Below, in pieces: positions 1-5,440 of a DNA stretch of 10,356 bases. The stretch's first letter is position 1; every line of letters starts with the position of its first letter. Under the pieces are notes generated by a model that was given only the letters and a program-made list of their open reading frames with translations, did no database searches and was not told the DNA's origin. The position numbers were made by a program, and so were the translations under genes. Location of the stretch: positions 1-10,356 of the forward strand of contig JAKADF010000070.1 in the NCBI GenBank assembly GCA_021820805.1, written 5' to 3'. The DNA comes from Bacillota bacterium (GTDB taxonomy: Bacteria; Bacillota; Bacilli; Alicyclobacillales; Alicyclobacillaceae).

Positions 1-22
1 ACAAATTCTAAATGATTGAGTT

Positions 23-51
23 TTGACTCTGTGTTTACTTAAACGGATATT
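23..51 (+). promoter_or_regulatory. possible SigA promoter for prpB
   Basis: TTGACT (23-28) lies 17 bases before GATATT (46-51). The -35 is good (5 of 6 consensus bases) and the -10 is weak. It sits about 60 bases before the prpB start, so prpB may be transcribed from its own promoter. The window edge prevents ruling out an upstream operon. Confidence 0.3.
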
Positions 52-113
52 GTAAAATTATTTCGAATATGTGAATAGCCATACATAACATGTACCGAAT
101 TGGAGCGTTAATC

Positions 114-1034
114 ATGACGTGGATAGTGGAACCAGAATTGAGTCAAGCAGAATTAGCTGCTCAATTTCAATCTTTAATGATGTCAGAGTCAATAATTAAA
201 ATTCCTGGCGCTCATGACGGGATGGCTGGACTAGTCGCTAAAAAAATAGGTTTTCAGGCTATCTATCTTTCTGGAGCGGCATTTACGGCAAGTCAAGGGC
301 TGCCTGACCTTGGTATTATTCAGTCTTGTGAAATGGCAAGCAAGGCCCGCGAAATTATTCGCGCGACCAATTTACCGTTGTTGGTGGATATCGACACAGG
401 ATATGGCGGTATCTTGAATGTTGCTCGAGCAGCCAAAGAAATGACTGAGGCAAGGGTTGCTGCTGTGCAGATTGAAGATCAGGATTTACCTAAAAAATGC
501 GGACACCTAAACGGGAAAAAATTGGTGCCTAGTGAGGATATGATGCAAAAAATCTCTGCGATAAAGGAGATTTGTCCAACCTTATTTGTCGTGGCTCGAA
601 CAGATGCCAGAGCAATTGAAGGATTTGATGCTGCACTAGAACGGGCACACAAGTACGTTCAAGCTGGTGCCGATGCAATATTTCCAGAGGCATTGACTGA
701 GGAACAGGAGTTTCGCACGTTTGCTCAGCACTTAAATGTTCCGCTTCTAGCGAATATGACCGAATTCGGAAAAACGCCTTACTTTACAGCCGAACAATTT
801 CATGACTGTGGTTATCAGATGGTAATTTATCCTGTCACTTCACTGAGAGTTGCAGCTAAGGCTTACGAAATGGTGTTTACAGAGTTGATGACTGAAGGGA
901 CTCAAGTAAAGCGATTGGATACAATGCAAACACGCCAAGAACTATATGACATCATCGAATACAATAAGTACGAAAGTCTGGACAGCAAAATTTCAAAAAC
1001 AATCCTGCCTGATATTGGGCGCGAACAAGGTTAG
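114..1034 (+). CDS. prpB: 2-methylisocitrate lyase (YqiQ/PrpB type)
   Basis: Cleaves 2-methylisocitrate to pyruvate and succinate, the last step of the methylcitrate cycle for propionyl-CoA disposal, in the cytoplasm. The 306-residue protein is full length for the isocitrate lyase/PEP mutase superfamily. Visible motifs are the SGAAFTASQGLPDLG segment near residues 49-63, the metal-binding DIDTGYGG near 90, the catalytic loop KKCGHLNGK near 124-132, VARTDA and LANMTEFGKTP. The C-terminal MQTRQELYDII...KTILPD segment is typical of the Bacillus YqiQ/MmgF branch. An in-frame ATG at 90 has no ribosome binding site. The ATG at 114 has TGGAG eight bases upstream and gives the usual MTWIV-like N-terminus, so it is preferred. 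No methylcitrate synthase or dehydratase gene is present in the window. Whether these lie to the left cannot be seen. Confidence 0.93.
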   Translation: MTWIVEPELSQAELAAQFQSLMMSESIIKIPGAHDGMAGLVAKKIGFQAIYLSGAAFTASQGLPDLGIIQSCEMASKAREIIRATNLPLLVDIDTGYGGILNVARAAKEMTEARVAAVQIEDQDLPKKCGHLNGKKLVPSEDMMQKISAIKEICPTLFVVARTDARAIEGFDAALERAHKYVQAGADAIFPEALTEEQEFRTFAQHLNVPLLANMTEFGKTPYFTAEQFHDCGYQMVIYPVTSLRVAAKAYEMVFTELMTEGTQVKRLDTMQTRQELYDIIEYNKYESLDSKISKTILPDIGREQG

Positions 1035-1199
1035 TACGATTTAGGGAGTTATCATCCAATTGCCATGCAATCTATGAATAAAAAGTTTTCACTGGAATAT
1101 CACTGAACTTTATCCAACAGTCGACTAATGATTACACAGCTCGATTGTGATATTTTGGGAGTGTAAGATATGAGCTACTAAATCTTAATCTATTTCCTA

Positions 1200-1245
1200 T
1201 TTCGAACGCCCTTAAACTGGCTGGTAACCGCAAGGACGTTCGAAA
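1200..1245 (+). repeat. long stem-loop with PurBox-like arms upstream of guaC
   Basis: TTTCGAACG (1200-1208) and CGTTCGAAA (1237-1245) are perfect 9-base inverted arms. A second inner pairing is CCTT (1210-1213) with AAGG (1232-1235), leaving an 18-base loop. The arms carry the inverted CGAAC/GTTCG cores found in PurR boxes of Bacillus. However, 30 bases separate the cores, while the PurBox pairs I know have about 22-23, so an RNA stem is at least as likely. Confidence 0.55.
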
Positions 1246-1370
1246 ATACATATTGTTGGCAAGTGAAAGTTTTTAAAAAGCGATACAATGAAACGGCTCT
1301 CTCCCCCTGACTTGGGCCTGTATTGATTTCAATTTCGCAACAATTTCCCCTAATTACCAATTGATTTGGA

Positions 1371-1396
1371 AACCCTCATCGTAGTGAGGGTTTTTT
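1371..1396 (+). terminator. Rho-independent terminator
   Basis: AACCCTCA (1371-1378), loop TCGTAG, TGAGGGTT (1385-1392) and a run of six T ending at 1396. This is a textbook forward terminator lying 125 bases before guaC. It could end prpB mRNA, a short RNA carrying the 1200-1245 stem-loop, or act in an attenuated guaC leader. Confidence 0.85.
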
Positions 1397-1430
1397 AAGC
1401 AGTTGCTCTTCTAAAAATCGTTTCAGATAC

Positions 1431-1460
1431 TTCGACTTTCTGATAAAAATAAGGTAAATT
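1431..1460 (+). promoter_or_regulatory. possible guaC promoter
   Basis: TTCGAC (1431-1436) and TAAATT (1455-1460) are separated by 18 bases, downstream of the 1371-1396 terminator and about 60 bases before the guaC start. Both hexamers are imperfect. Confidence 0.3.
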
Positions 1461-1520
1461 GTCAGAGGAAGTACCATTTATGTTGAATCAAACTTCAATA
1501 TTTGTCTAGGAGAGTAATCA

Positions 1521-2504
1521 ATGGAAAATGTGTTTGATTATGAGGACATACAACTTATTCCGGCGAAATCTATAGTAAAAAGTCGTTCCGAGTGTGATGC
1601 ATCGGCAGTATTCGGCGGACGCAGATTTAAATTACCGGTAGTGCCTGCAAACATGCAGACAATTATTGACGAAAAAATTGCAATCTTTTTGGCTGAAAAT
1701 GGCTATTTCTACATTATGCATCGTTTTGAACCAGAGAAGCGATTGTCTTTTATTAAAGACATGAAATCCCGTGGCTTATTCGTGTCCATTAGCGTTGGAG
1801 TCAGGGAACAAGAATATCGTTTCATACAACAAATAGCAGAGGAGCAACTTTCTCCAGAATACATCACGATTGATATTGCTCATGGCCATTCCAATGCTGT
1901 AATCGAAATGATCCAACATATTAAAAAATACTTACCTCAAAGCTTTGTTATCGCAGGTAATGTTGGAACTCCAGAAGCTGTGAGGGAATTAGAGCATGCT
2001 GGTGCGGATGCAACAAAAGTAGGAATTGGCCCAGGAAAAGTATGTATTACTAAGATTAAAACCGGATTTGGTACTGGCGGTTGGCAATTAGCTGCACTGC
2101 GTTGGTGCGCAAAAGCTGCAAGTAAACCAATCATTTCAGATGGAGGTATTCGTACACACGGTGACATTGCTAAATCAATCAGATTTGGTGCCTCTATGGT
2201 TATGATTGGCTCATTATTTGCCGGGCATGAAGAATCACCAGGTGAAACTATTGAAATGGATGGAAAGTGCTACAAAGAATATTTTGGTTCTGCTTCAGAA
2301 TTTCAAAAAGGTGAAAGAAGAAATGTTGAAGGTAAAAAAATGTATGTAGAACATAAAGGTCATTTAAAGGACACCTTGATAGAAATGGAGCAAGACCTTC
2401 AGTCTTCTATTTCTTATGCAGGAGGAAACAAGTTAGAGGCAATCCGTAATGTCGATTACGTTATTGTAAAAAATTCAATTTTTAATGGTGATAGAGTCTA
2501 TTAA
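1521..2504 (+). CDS. guaC: GMP reductase
   Basis: Reduces GMP to IMP with NADPH and release of ammonia, returning guanine nucleotides to the purine pool; a cytoplasmic TIM-barrel enzyme. The 327-residue protein has the IMPDH/GMPR fold. [13 protein letters not shown] near residues 5-17 is a typical start. The active-site loop GIGPGKVC ends in Cys175, the position of the catalytic thiol. [18 protein letters not shown] (207-224) and [15 protein letters not shown] (228-242) are phosphate-binding and flap regions. It lacks the CBS domain insert, and its length is far below that of IMP dehydrogenase (about 490), which favours GMP reductase of the short Bacilli/Lactobacillales type. The start has AGGAGAG (1508-1514) six bases upstream. 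It appears monocistronic, bounded by terminators at 1371-1396 and 2581-2615. In B. subtilis guaC (yumD) is reported in the PurR regulon. Confidence 0.95.
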   Translation: MENVFDYEDIQLIPAKSIVKSRSECDASAVFGGRRFKLPVVPANMQTIIDEKIAIFLAENGYFYIMHRFEPEKRLSFIKDMKSRGLFVSISVGVREQEYRFIQQIAEEQLSPEYITIDIAHGHSNAVIEMIQHIKKYLPQSFVIAGNVGTPEAVRELEHAGADATKVGIGPGKVCITKIKTGFGTGGWQLAALRWCAKAASKPIISDGGIRTHGDIAKSIRFGASMVMIGSLFAGHEESPGETIEMDGKCYKEYFGSASEFQKGERRNVEGKKMYVEHKGHLKDTLIEMEQDLQSSISYAGGNKLEAIRNVDYVIVKNSIFNGDRVY

Positions 2505-2580
2505 ATGGTTTGCATTTCTACATAAATAAACTTTTATTCTAGAAACTTGCTTTGTTTTATACCCGTTTTCACGATTAGAA

Positions 2581-2615
2581 AAGACCCCTAGACTATCACC
2601 AAGCTTAGGGGTCTT
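2581..2615. terminator. bidirectional terminator between convergent genes
   Basis: AAGACCCCTA (2581-2590) and TAGGGGTCTT (2606-2615) form a perfect 10-bp stem with a 15-base loop. It lies between the 3' ends of guaC (+) and the MFS gene (-). The T-rich tail is better on the minus strand (TCTTTTCT) than on the plus strand (TCTTCTCC), but it can serve both. Confidence 0.8.
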
Positions 2616-2667
2616 CTCCTGCTTCACTAAGAAGCTTACTACCAATACATTTCAGTTTCTATTTTGT

Positions 2668-3846
2668 TTATTCCTTCAATGAATTCGGGATAATTGCAGC
2701 AAATATTGATGATATTACGCCTATGATGGATAAAAACCAAATTGCGTACGCAACTGTCTGTTCTGTTACTGCCAGCCCAACTGCAAACACCAGCATTGCT
2801 CCAATTCCATTCGCTAATCCAAGGGCAATGCCCGAGCCCATTGAACGGTTTTCAGGAAAAATATCCTGCCCTACCAAAATCGTAACGGACGAGCTTGCAA
2901 ATAGCGCCATCCCCAAAGCTGCTGCAACTACCCAAATCCAAGCCCCGTGAGCAACCATTAATATGGGTATTAAAAACACGACAAAAATGCTAGAGACAAC
3001 TAACACTAATCTTCGACCGAAACGATCTGCCAAATGCCCACCACTTAGATTTCCAATCACTCCAACTGACACAAGTGTAGTAATAATAGATGCTCCACTG
3101 ATTAAACTGCCGCCCTTTAAATGCCATAACAATGGGATAAATGTTACTAGTCCGTATGTAATTAATGACCGTGTACTAGCAAAACCCACGAGCAGACTCA
3201 TTGGGCTAAAATGCTTTCTCCAATGAATCGGTATTTGAGGCCCTTCCCTACGTGGCAAAGATGGCGCCCAAAACCGGACTAACGGTACTGTTACAACGGC
3301 TGGAATTGCTAACAACCAGATTTCTGTAAGCCCTAGGTGAACAACAATCCAACTCGCAATAGTCGGCCATATTCCACGACCTAGTTCTCCACCGATTAAA
3401 AAGACCGACAATATCAATCCTTGTCGATTACGTACCAAGCCTCTCACGGCAGCTAATGCCTGAGGATGAAACATTGAATTGCCAATTCCAATAAGCAGCA
3501 ACAACCCGATTAGGAATCCAATTTGGTGAGTAAAGCCAAGTAACGCACCGCCTAACGTACTGCCACTCAATCCCATCCAAATCATTCCACGTCCGCCAAG
3601 ACGATCCGCTGCCCACCCCATTAATGGTTGCAACGCTTGTCCAATGAGCAAAGCAGCCATGAGAATTCCAGCTGTGCGAACTGGCTGATGAAGAGTCACC
3701 AATATCGCTGGCAGTACACCAGGTAAATAGTTGGCTGAACCGTCGTTTAAAAAGTGCGCAAAGCTCATCCCGAATAAACGTCCAAGTCCCCCAGGCTTTA
3801 GGCTGGTTAATGATTTTACGCCTCTGGTTTCCGTGGTTGATAACAA
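2668..3846 (-). CDS. MFS transporter, fosmidomycin-resistance (Fsr)-like
   Basis: Inner-membrane major facilitator of about 392 residues, normal for a 12-helix MFS protein, with hydrophobic segments throughout. Seen in sequence: an N-terminal FAHFLNDGS segment, a motif-A-like WAADRLGGRG between helices 2 and 3, SMFHPQA near residues 125-131 (Fsr relatives carry a similar FHPEA), and a second-half repeat GGHLADRFGRR near 269-279. The family match suggests a drug or metabolite exporter; the substrate cannot be read from sequence. Start: GTG at 3855 has no ribosome binding site, whereas TTG at 3846 has AGGTGG five bases upstream, so TTG is preferred with moderate certainty. It lies about 60 bases after the carbonic-anhydrase-family gene on the same strand, with no terminator between, so a two-gene operon is likely. 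Confidence 0.87.
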   Translation of the reverse strand: MLSTTETRGVKSLTSLKPGGLGRLFGMSFAHFLNDGSANYLPGVLPAILVTLHQPVRTAGILMAALLIGQALQPLMGWAADRLGGRGMIWMGLSGSTLGGALLGFTHQIGFLIGLLLLIGIGNSMFHPQALAAVRGLVRNRQGLILSVFLIGGELGRGIWPTIASWIVVHLGLTEIWLLAIPAVVTVPLVRFWAPSLPRREGPQIPIHWRKHFSPMSLLVGFASTRSLITYGLVTFIPLLWHLKGGSLISGASIITTLVSVGVIGNLSGGHLADRFGRRLVLVVSSIFVVFLIPILMVAHGAWIWVVAAALGMALFASSSVTILVGQDIFPENRSMGSGIALGLANGIGAMLVFAVGLAVTEQTVAYAIWFLSIIGVISSIFAAIIPNSLKE

Positions 3847-3907
3847 TATTACCACCTACTTGTCACTTAAGAGGTTTTTACAGTTCATTAGTCGCTTCCT
3901 GTATGGC

Positions 3908-4423
3908 CTACTGATTTTCGGCTTCCATGTACCGACGGCTCTTCTGAACGTAACTCTCACATGCTAGCCTTATTTTTTCTAAATCTGTATCAGTTAGCTC
4001 ACGAATGACCTTACCTGGTGAACCCATAAATAAAGTTCTTGGGGGAACCTTTTTCCCTTGTGGGACCAGGGAACCAGCTGCAATCAAAGCTTCTTCCCCG
4101 ATTTCTGAATGGTTCATGACAATTGCCCCCATACCAATTAGTGCTCCATTCCCTATAGTTGCCCCATGAATAATTGCATTGTGTCCTACCGTGACATCAT
4201 CACCAATGTTTAAAGGAGCGTCAGAGTCGACGTGTAAAACGGATCCATCTTGTATATTAGTTCTTGAACCAACAACTATTGATGCATTATCGCCTCGAAG
4301 AACTGTGTTAAACCAAATACTTGATTCACAGCCAATAGCAACATTTCCAATAATCATTGCACCTGGCCCAACATATACCGTACTATCAATTTTGGGTGTT
4401 ATTTTTCCGAGACTGATTATCAC
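3908..4423 (-). CDS. gamma-class carbonic anhydrase family protein (YrdA/PaaY-like)
   Basis: Left-handed beta-helix protein of 171 residues, the usual length for the bacterial YrdA/YtoA/PaaY group. Repeating hexapeptides run from about residue 12 to 125. The zinc ligands expected in gamma carbonic anhydrases are present: His64 (SVLHVD), His81 (VGHNA) and His86 (IIHGA). The Arg43/Asp45 pair (LRGDNA) and Gln58 (NIQDG) match conserved active-site positions of the Cam enzyme. CO2 hydration is thus possible but unproven, since many relatives have no measured activity. The start is GTG at 4423, with a very good GGAGG eight bases upstream. It is the first gene of a probable operon with the Fsr-like transporter. 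A promoter candidate lies at 4526-4554. Confidence 0.9.
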   Translation of the reverse strand: MIISLGKITPKIDSTVYVGPGAMIIGNVAIGCESSIWFNTVLRGDNASIVVGSRTNIQDGSVLHVDSDAPLNIGDDVTVGHNAIIHGATIGNGALIGMGAIVMNHSEIGEEALIAAGSLVPQGKKVPPRTLFMGSPGKVIRELTDTDLEKIRLACESYVQKSRRYMEAENQ

Positions 4424-4495
4424 AAACTATCCCTCCAGATATATGTATTTATTGACATGACCTGTCTCACCGGGCTAGGTCTAAGTCAAAAATAT

Positions 4496-4510
4496 CAAGC
4501 TTTGAGCTTG
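4496..4510. repeat. palindrome in the leader of the carbonic-anhydrase-family operon
   Basis: CAAGCT (4496-4501), TTG, AGCTTG (4505-4510) is a perfect 6-base palindrome with a 3-base spacer. It lies 15 bases downstream of the predicted -10 on the minus strand. It could be an operator or a small 5' UTR hairpin. Confidence 0.4.
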
Positions 4511-4525
4511 CAGTATTTATATGTA

Positions 4526-4554
4526 TTTAAATTGAATATCTGTTTTCAAGTCAA
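4526..4554 (-). promoter_or_regulatory. possible promoter for the carbonic-anhydrase-family/MFS operon
   Basis: On the minus strand TTGACT (4554-4549) is followed after 17 bases by TTTAAA (4531-4526). The -35 is good and the -10 moderate. This gives a leader of about 95-100 bases before the GTG at 4423. It lies inside the 4452-4891 inverted-repeat unit. Confidence 0.4.
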
Positions 4555-4707
4555 TATATTTAAAAAGCCAAACATAACTAGGCTATCAATTACGTGTTTC
4601 CTCTAGCTTTATTCTCTTAAACGTCTATTATAAAGTAAATGTTGAATCAGTTCATTGCTTACAGTTTTTTTTTTGAGGATTATAGAGGCAGATTTAACCC
4701 GTTTTAA

Positions 4708-4851
4708 TCATTCGACTGCCGGACCTGCAAGCTGCTCCAGCTTTGGGACTATTCCCCATTGTACAAATCGAATTAGAAATCCATACTGAACAGTACTTAA
4801 CTTGACATTCTGAACGTATAAAATCGAATGCTGAAGACACTTTAGTAAGTG
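4708..4851 (-). pseudogene. possible coding remnant, unrecognised
   Basis: An open frame of 47 codons ends with TGA at 4708-4710. It contains no ATG, GTG or TTG, so it cannot be an intact gene. The translation looks protein-like, with an aromatic segment QYGFLIRFVQWGIVPKLEQL followed by AGPAVE. Its place inside the inverted-repeat unit would fit a decayed transposase 3' end, but I do not recognise it, and chance is a real alternative at this length. Confidence 0.2.
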
Positions 4852-4866
4852 TCAAGTTATTGACAC
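4836..4866. repeat. two overlapping palindromes sharing one arm
   Basis: GACACTT-TAGT-AAGTGTC (4836-4853) and GTGTCAA-GTTA-TTGACAC (4849-4866) each have 7-base perfect arms and 4-base spacers, and they overlap by five bases. The same core recurs as TTGACA at 4802, 4860 and 4452 and as TGTCAA at 4850 and 4886. The regular geometry suggests tandem operator sites or mutually exclusive RNA hairpins. Confidence 0.5.
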
Positions 4867-4920
4867 AGATGTGGGATACAGGTCATGTCAACCTTTATTT
4901 GCACTATGATAAACTTATAG

Positions 4921-4956
4921 CGAAAAGAGAGCCGAGGCTGAATCCTCGACCCTCGG
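4921..4956 (-). terminator. probable terminator of the small membrane-peptide gene
   Basis: On the minus strand CCGAGG (4956-4951) pairs with CCTCGG (4937-4932) across a 13-base loop, followed by CTCTCTTTTCG. An alternative shorter hairpin uses CGAGG/CCTCG (4948-4944 with 4937-4933). The T tract is interrupted, so efficiency is uncertain. Confidence 0.5.
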
Positions 4957-5007
4957 GTATCAACACATGGGTTACTGCCCACTATATACATTTTGTTTAG
5001 GTGAGAT

Positions 5008-5043
5008 GATCGCCCTGCAGGCGGCCAACCAATCGGGGCGATC
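5008..5043. repeat. stem-loop overlapping the stop codon of the small peptide gene
   Basis: GATCGCCC (5008-5015) and GGGCGATC (5036-5043) are perfect 8-base GC-rich arms separated by 20 bases that contain CTGCAG. One arm reaches into the TAG stop (5045-5043, minus strand). Neither strand has a T run after it, so it is an mRNA stability or pairing structure rather than a terminator. Confidence 0.6.
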
Positions 5044-5138
5044 TACTCAGGTTTCGCTAAAAGCACCACAGCCATTACAAGCGGAAGTAAAAATAAGGCA
5101 AACATTCCAAGCTCGCTTATTACTCCAATTACGCCCAT
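5043..5138 (-). CDS. 31-residue single-helix membrane peptide, possible type I toxin-like
   Basis: ATG (5138-5136) to TAG (5045-5043). The peptide starts MGVIGVISELG, has one hydrophobic stretch MFALFLLPLVMAVVLLA (residues 12-28) and ends KPE. The start is preceded at exactly eight bases by GGGAGGAGG, the strongest ribosome binding site in the window, which is the main evidence that it is translated. An extended -10 promoter (5198-5226) and a terminator (4921-4956) frame a transcript of about 270 nt. The ribosome binding site lies in a hairpin, a second hairpin covers the stop codon, and the predicted 5' end can pair with bases just before the terminator. This layout resembles type I toxin mRNAs of Bacillota. 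I do not recognise the family, and no antisense RNA promoter is clear. Alternatives are a small subunit of a membrane complex, or a stress peptide. Confidence 0.5.
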   Translation of the reverse strand: MGVIGVISELGMFALFLLPLVMAVVLLAKPE

Positions 5139-5146
5139 ACGGCCTA

Positions 5147-5169
5147 CCTCCTCCCGAAAGCGGGCAGGA
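5147..5169 (-). promoter_or_regulatory. ribosome binding site sequestered in a hairpin
   Basis: On the minus strand AGGA-bulge-CCCG pairing is possible: TCCT (5169-5166) and CCCG (5164-5161), loop CTTT, CGGG (5156-5153) and AGGA (5152-5149). This covers most of the GGGAGGAGG ribosome binding site (5155-5147), leaving a single bulged base. Translation would need the hairpin to open. Confidence 0.5.
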
Positions 5170-5197
5170 AGTGTTCCCCAAGGTGATACTTAAACTT

Positions 5198-5226
5198 AGT
5201 CTAACAGATTTTATATTAACACTGAA
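5198..5226 (-). promoter_or_regulatory. extended -10 promoter for the small peptide gene
   Basis: On the minus strand TG-T-TAGACT (5206-5198) is an extended -10, with TTCAGT (5226-5221) 17 bases upstream as a weak -35. Transcription would start near 5191. The mRNA would then begin within a few bases of GTATCA (5189-5184), the segment that can pair with TGATAC (4962-4957) near the 3' end. Confidence 0.4.
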
Positions 5227-5440
5227 TAATTAAAATTGTGTAATTTCAGATAATTGGACGTAAAATCGTTTTATAAGCGGGCCGTCACGCAAATAACACT
5301 TTAATCCCTTCAATAACTCCCCTTTTTTAAATTAGAAGCCGAGTAAATAGTGCCCGGATGCTGTTTAAATCCCACTAATTCCCTATATGGTTCATCATAT
5401 ATCCGCGCATTTATCTGCCTTTCCAGCGATTAGATTCTCC

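Larger units (their letters stand above)
1035..1520. other. intergenic region between prpB and guaC
   Basis: This 486-base stretch holds no convincing gene. It contains a long stem-loop (1200-1245), a clear forward terminator (1371-1396), a weak promoter (1431-1460) and the guaC ribosome binding site (1508-1514). No terminator lies immediately after prpB. The terminator at 1371 is therefore either the end of the prpB transcript or part of a separate leader or small RNA. I could not match the region to a riboswitch class I know. Confidence 0.7.
4452..4891. repeat. 440-base unit bounded by perfect 14-base inverted repeat
   Basis: TTGACATGACCTGT (4452-4465) recurs as its exact reverse complement at 4878-4891; after one mismatch the next two bases also agree. 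The ends resemble terminal inverted repeats of a small non-autonomous element. No flanking target duplication is visible (left flank TTTA, right flank CCTT). The interior holds a start-less open frame on the minus strand (4708-4851), further TTGACA/TGTCAA palindromes and a run of nine T around 4666. The alternative reading is a pair of distant sites for one DNA-binding protein. Confidence 0.5.
5139..5440. other. intergenic region upstream of the small peptide gene
   Basis: Contains the leader and promoter of the 31-codon gene (to 5226). Beyond that is about 210 bases of mostly AT-rich sequence after the 3' end of the M20 hydrolase, in which I see no gene and no convincing terminator. Read-through from the hydrolase into the small gene is therefore possible. 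Confidence 0.6.

Noticed and set aside
90..113. N-terminal extension of prpB to ATG 90
   Set aside because: There is no ribosome binding site before 90, while ATG 114 has TGGAG at eight bases and matches the usual N-terminus of the family.
1200..1245. Classical PurR operator upstream of guaC
   Set aside because: The CGAAC/GTTCG cores are present, but the gap is 30 bases instead of about 22-23 and the site is far upstream, beyond a terminator. It is kept only as PurBox-like.
1190..1288. 32-codon minus-strand frame from TTG 1288 preceded by GGGGGAGAGAG
   Set aside because: The ribosome-binding-like run is suggestive, but the start is TTG, the translation is undistinguished, and the frame runs through the 1200-1245 stem-loop, which explains the sequence better.
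4802..4822. Promoter with TTGACA and TATAAA
   Set aside because: The hexamers are only nine bases apart, so they cannot act as a -35/-10 pair.
4967..5233. 88-codon plus-strand open frame
   Set aside because: No ribosome binding site and a low-information translation. It is antisense to the better supported 31-codon minus-strand gene.
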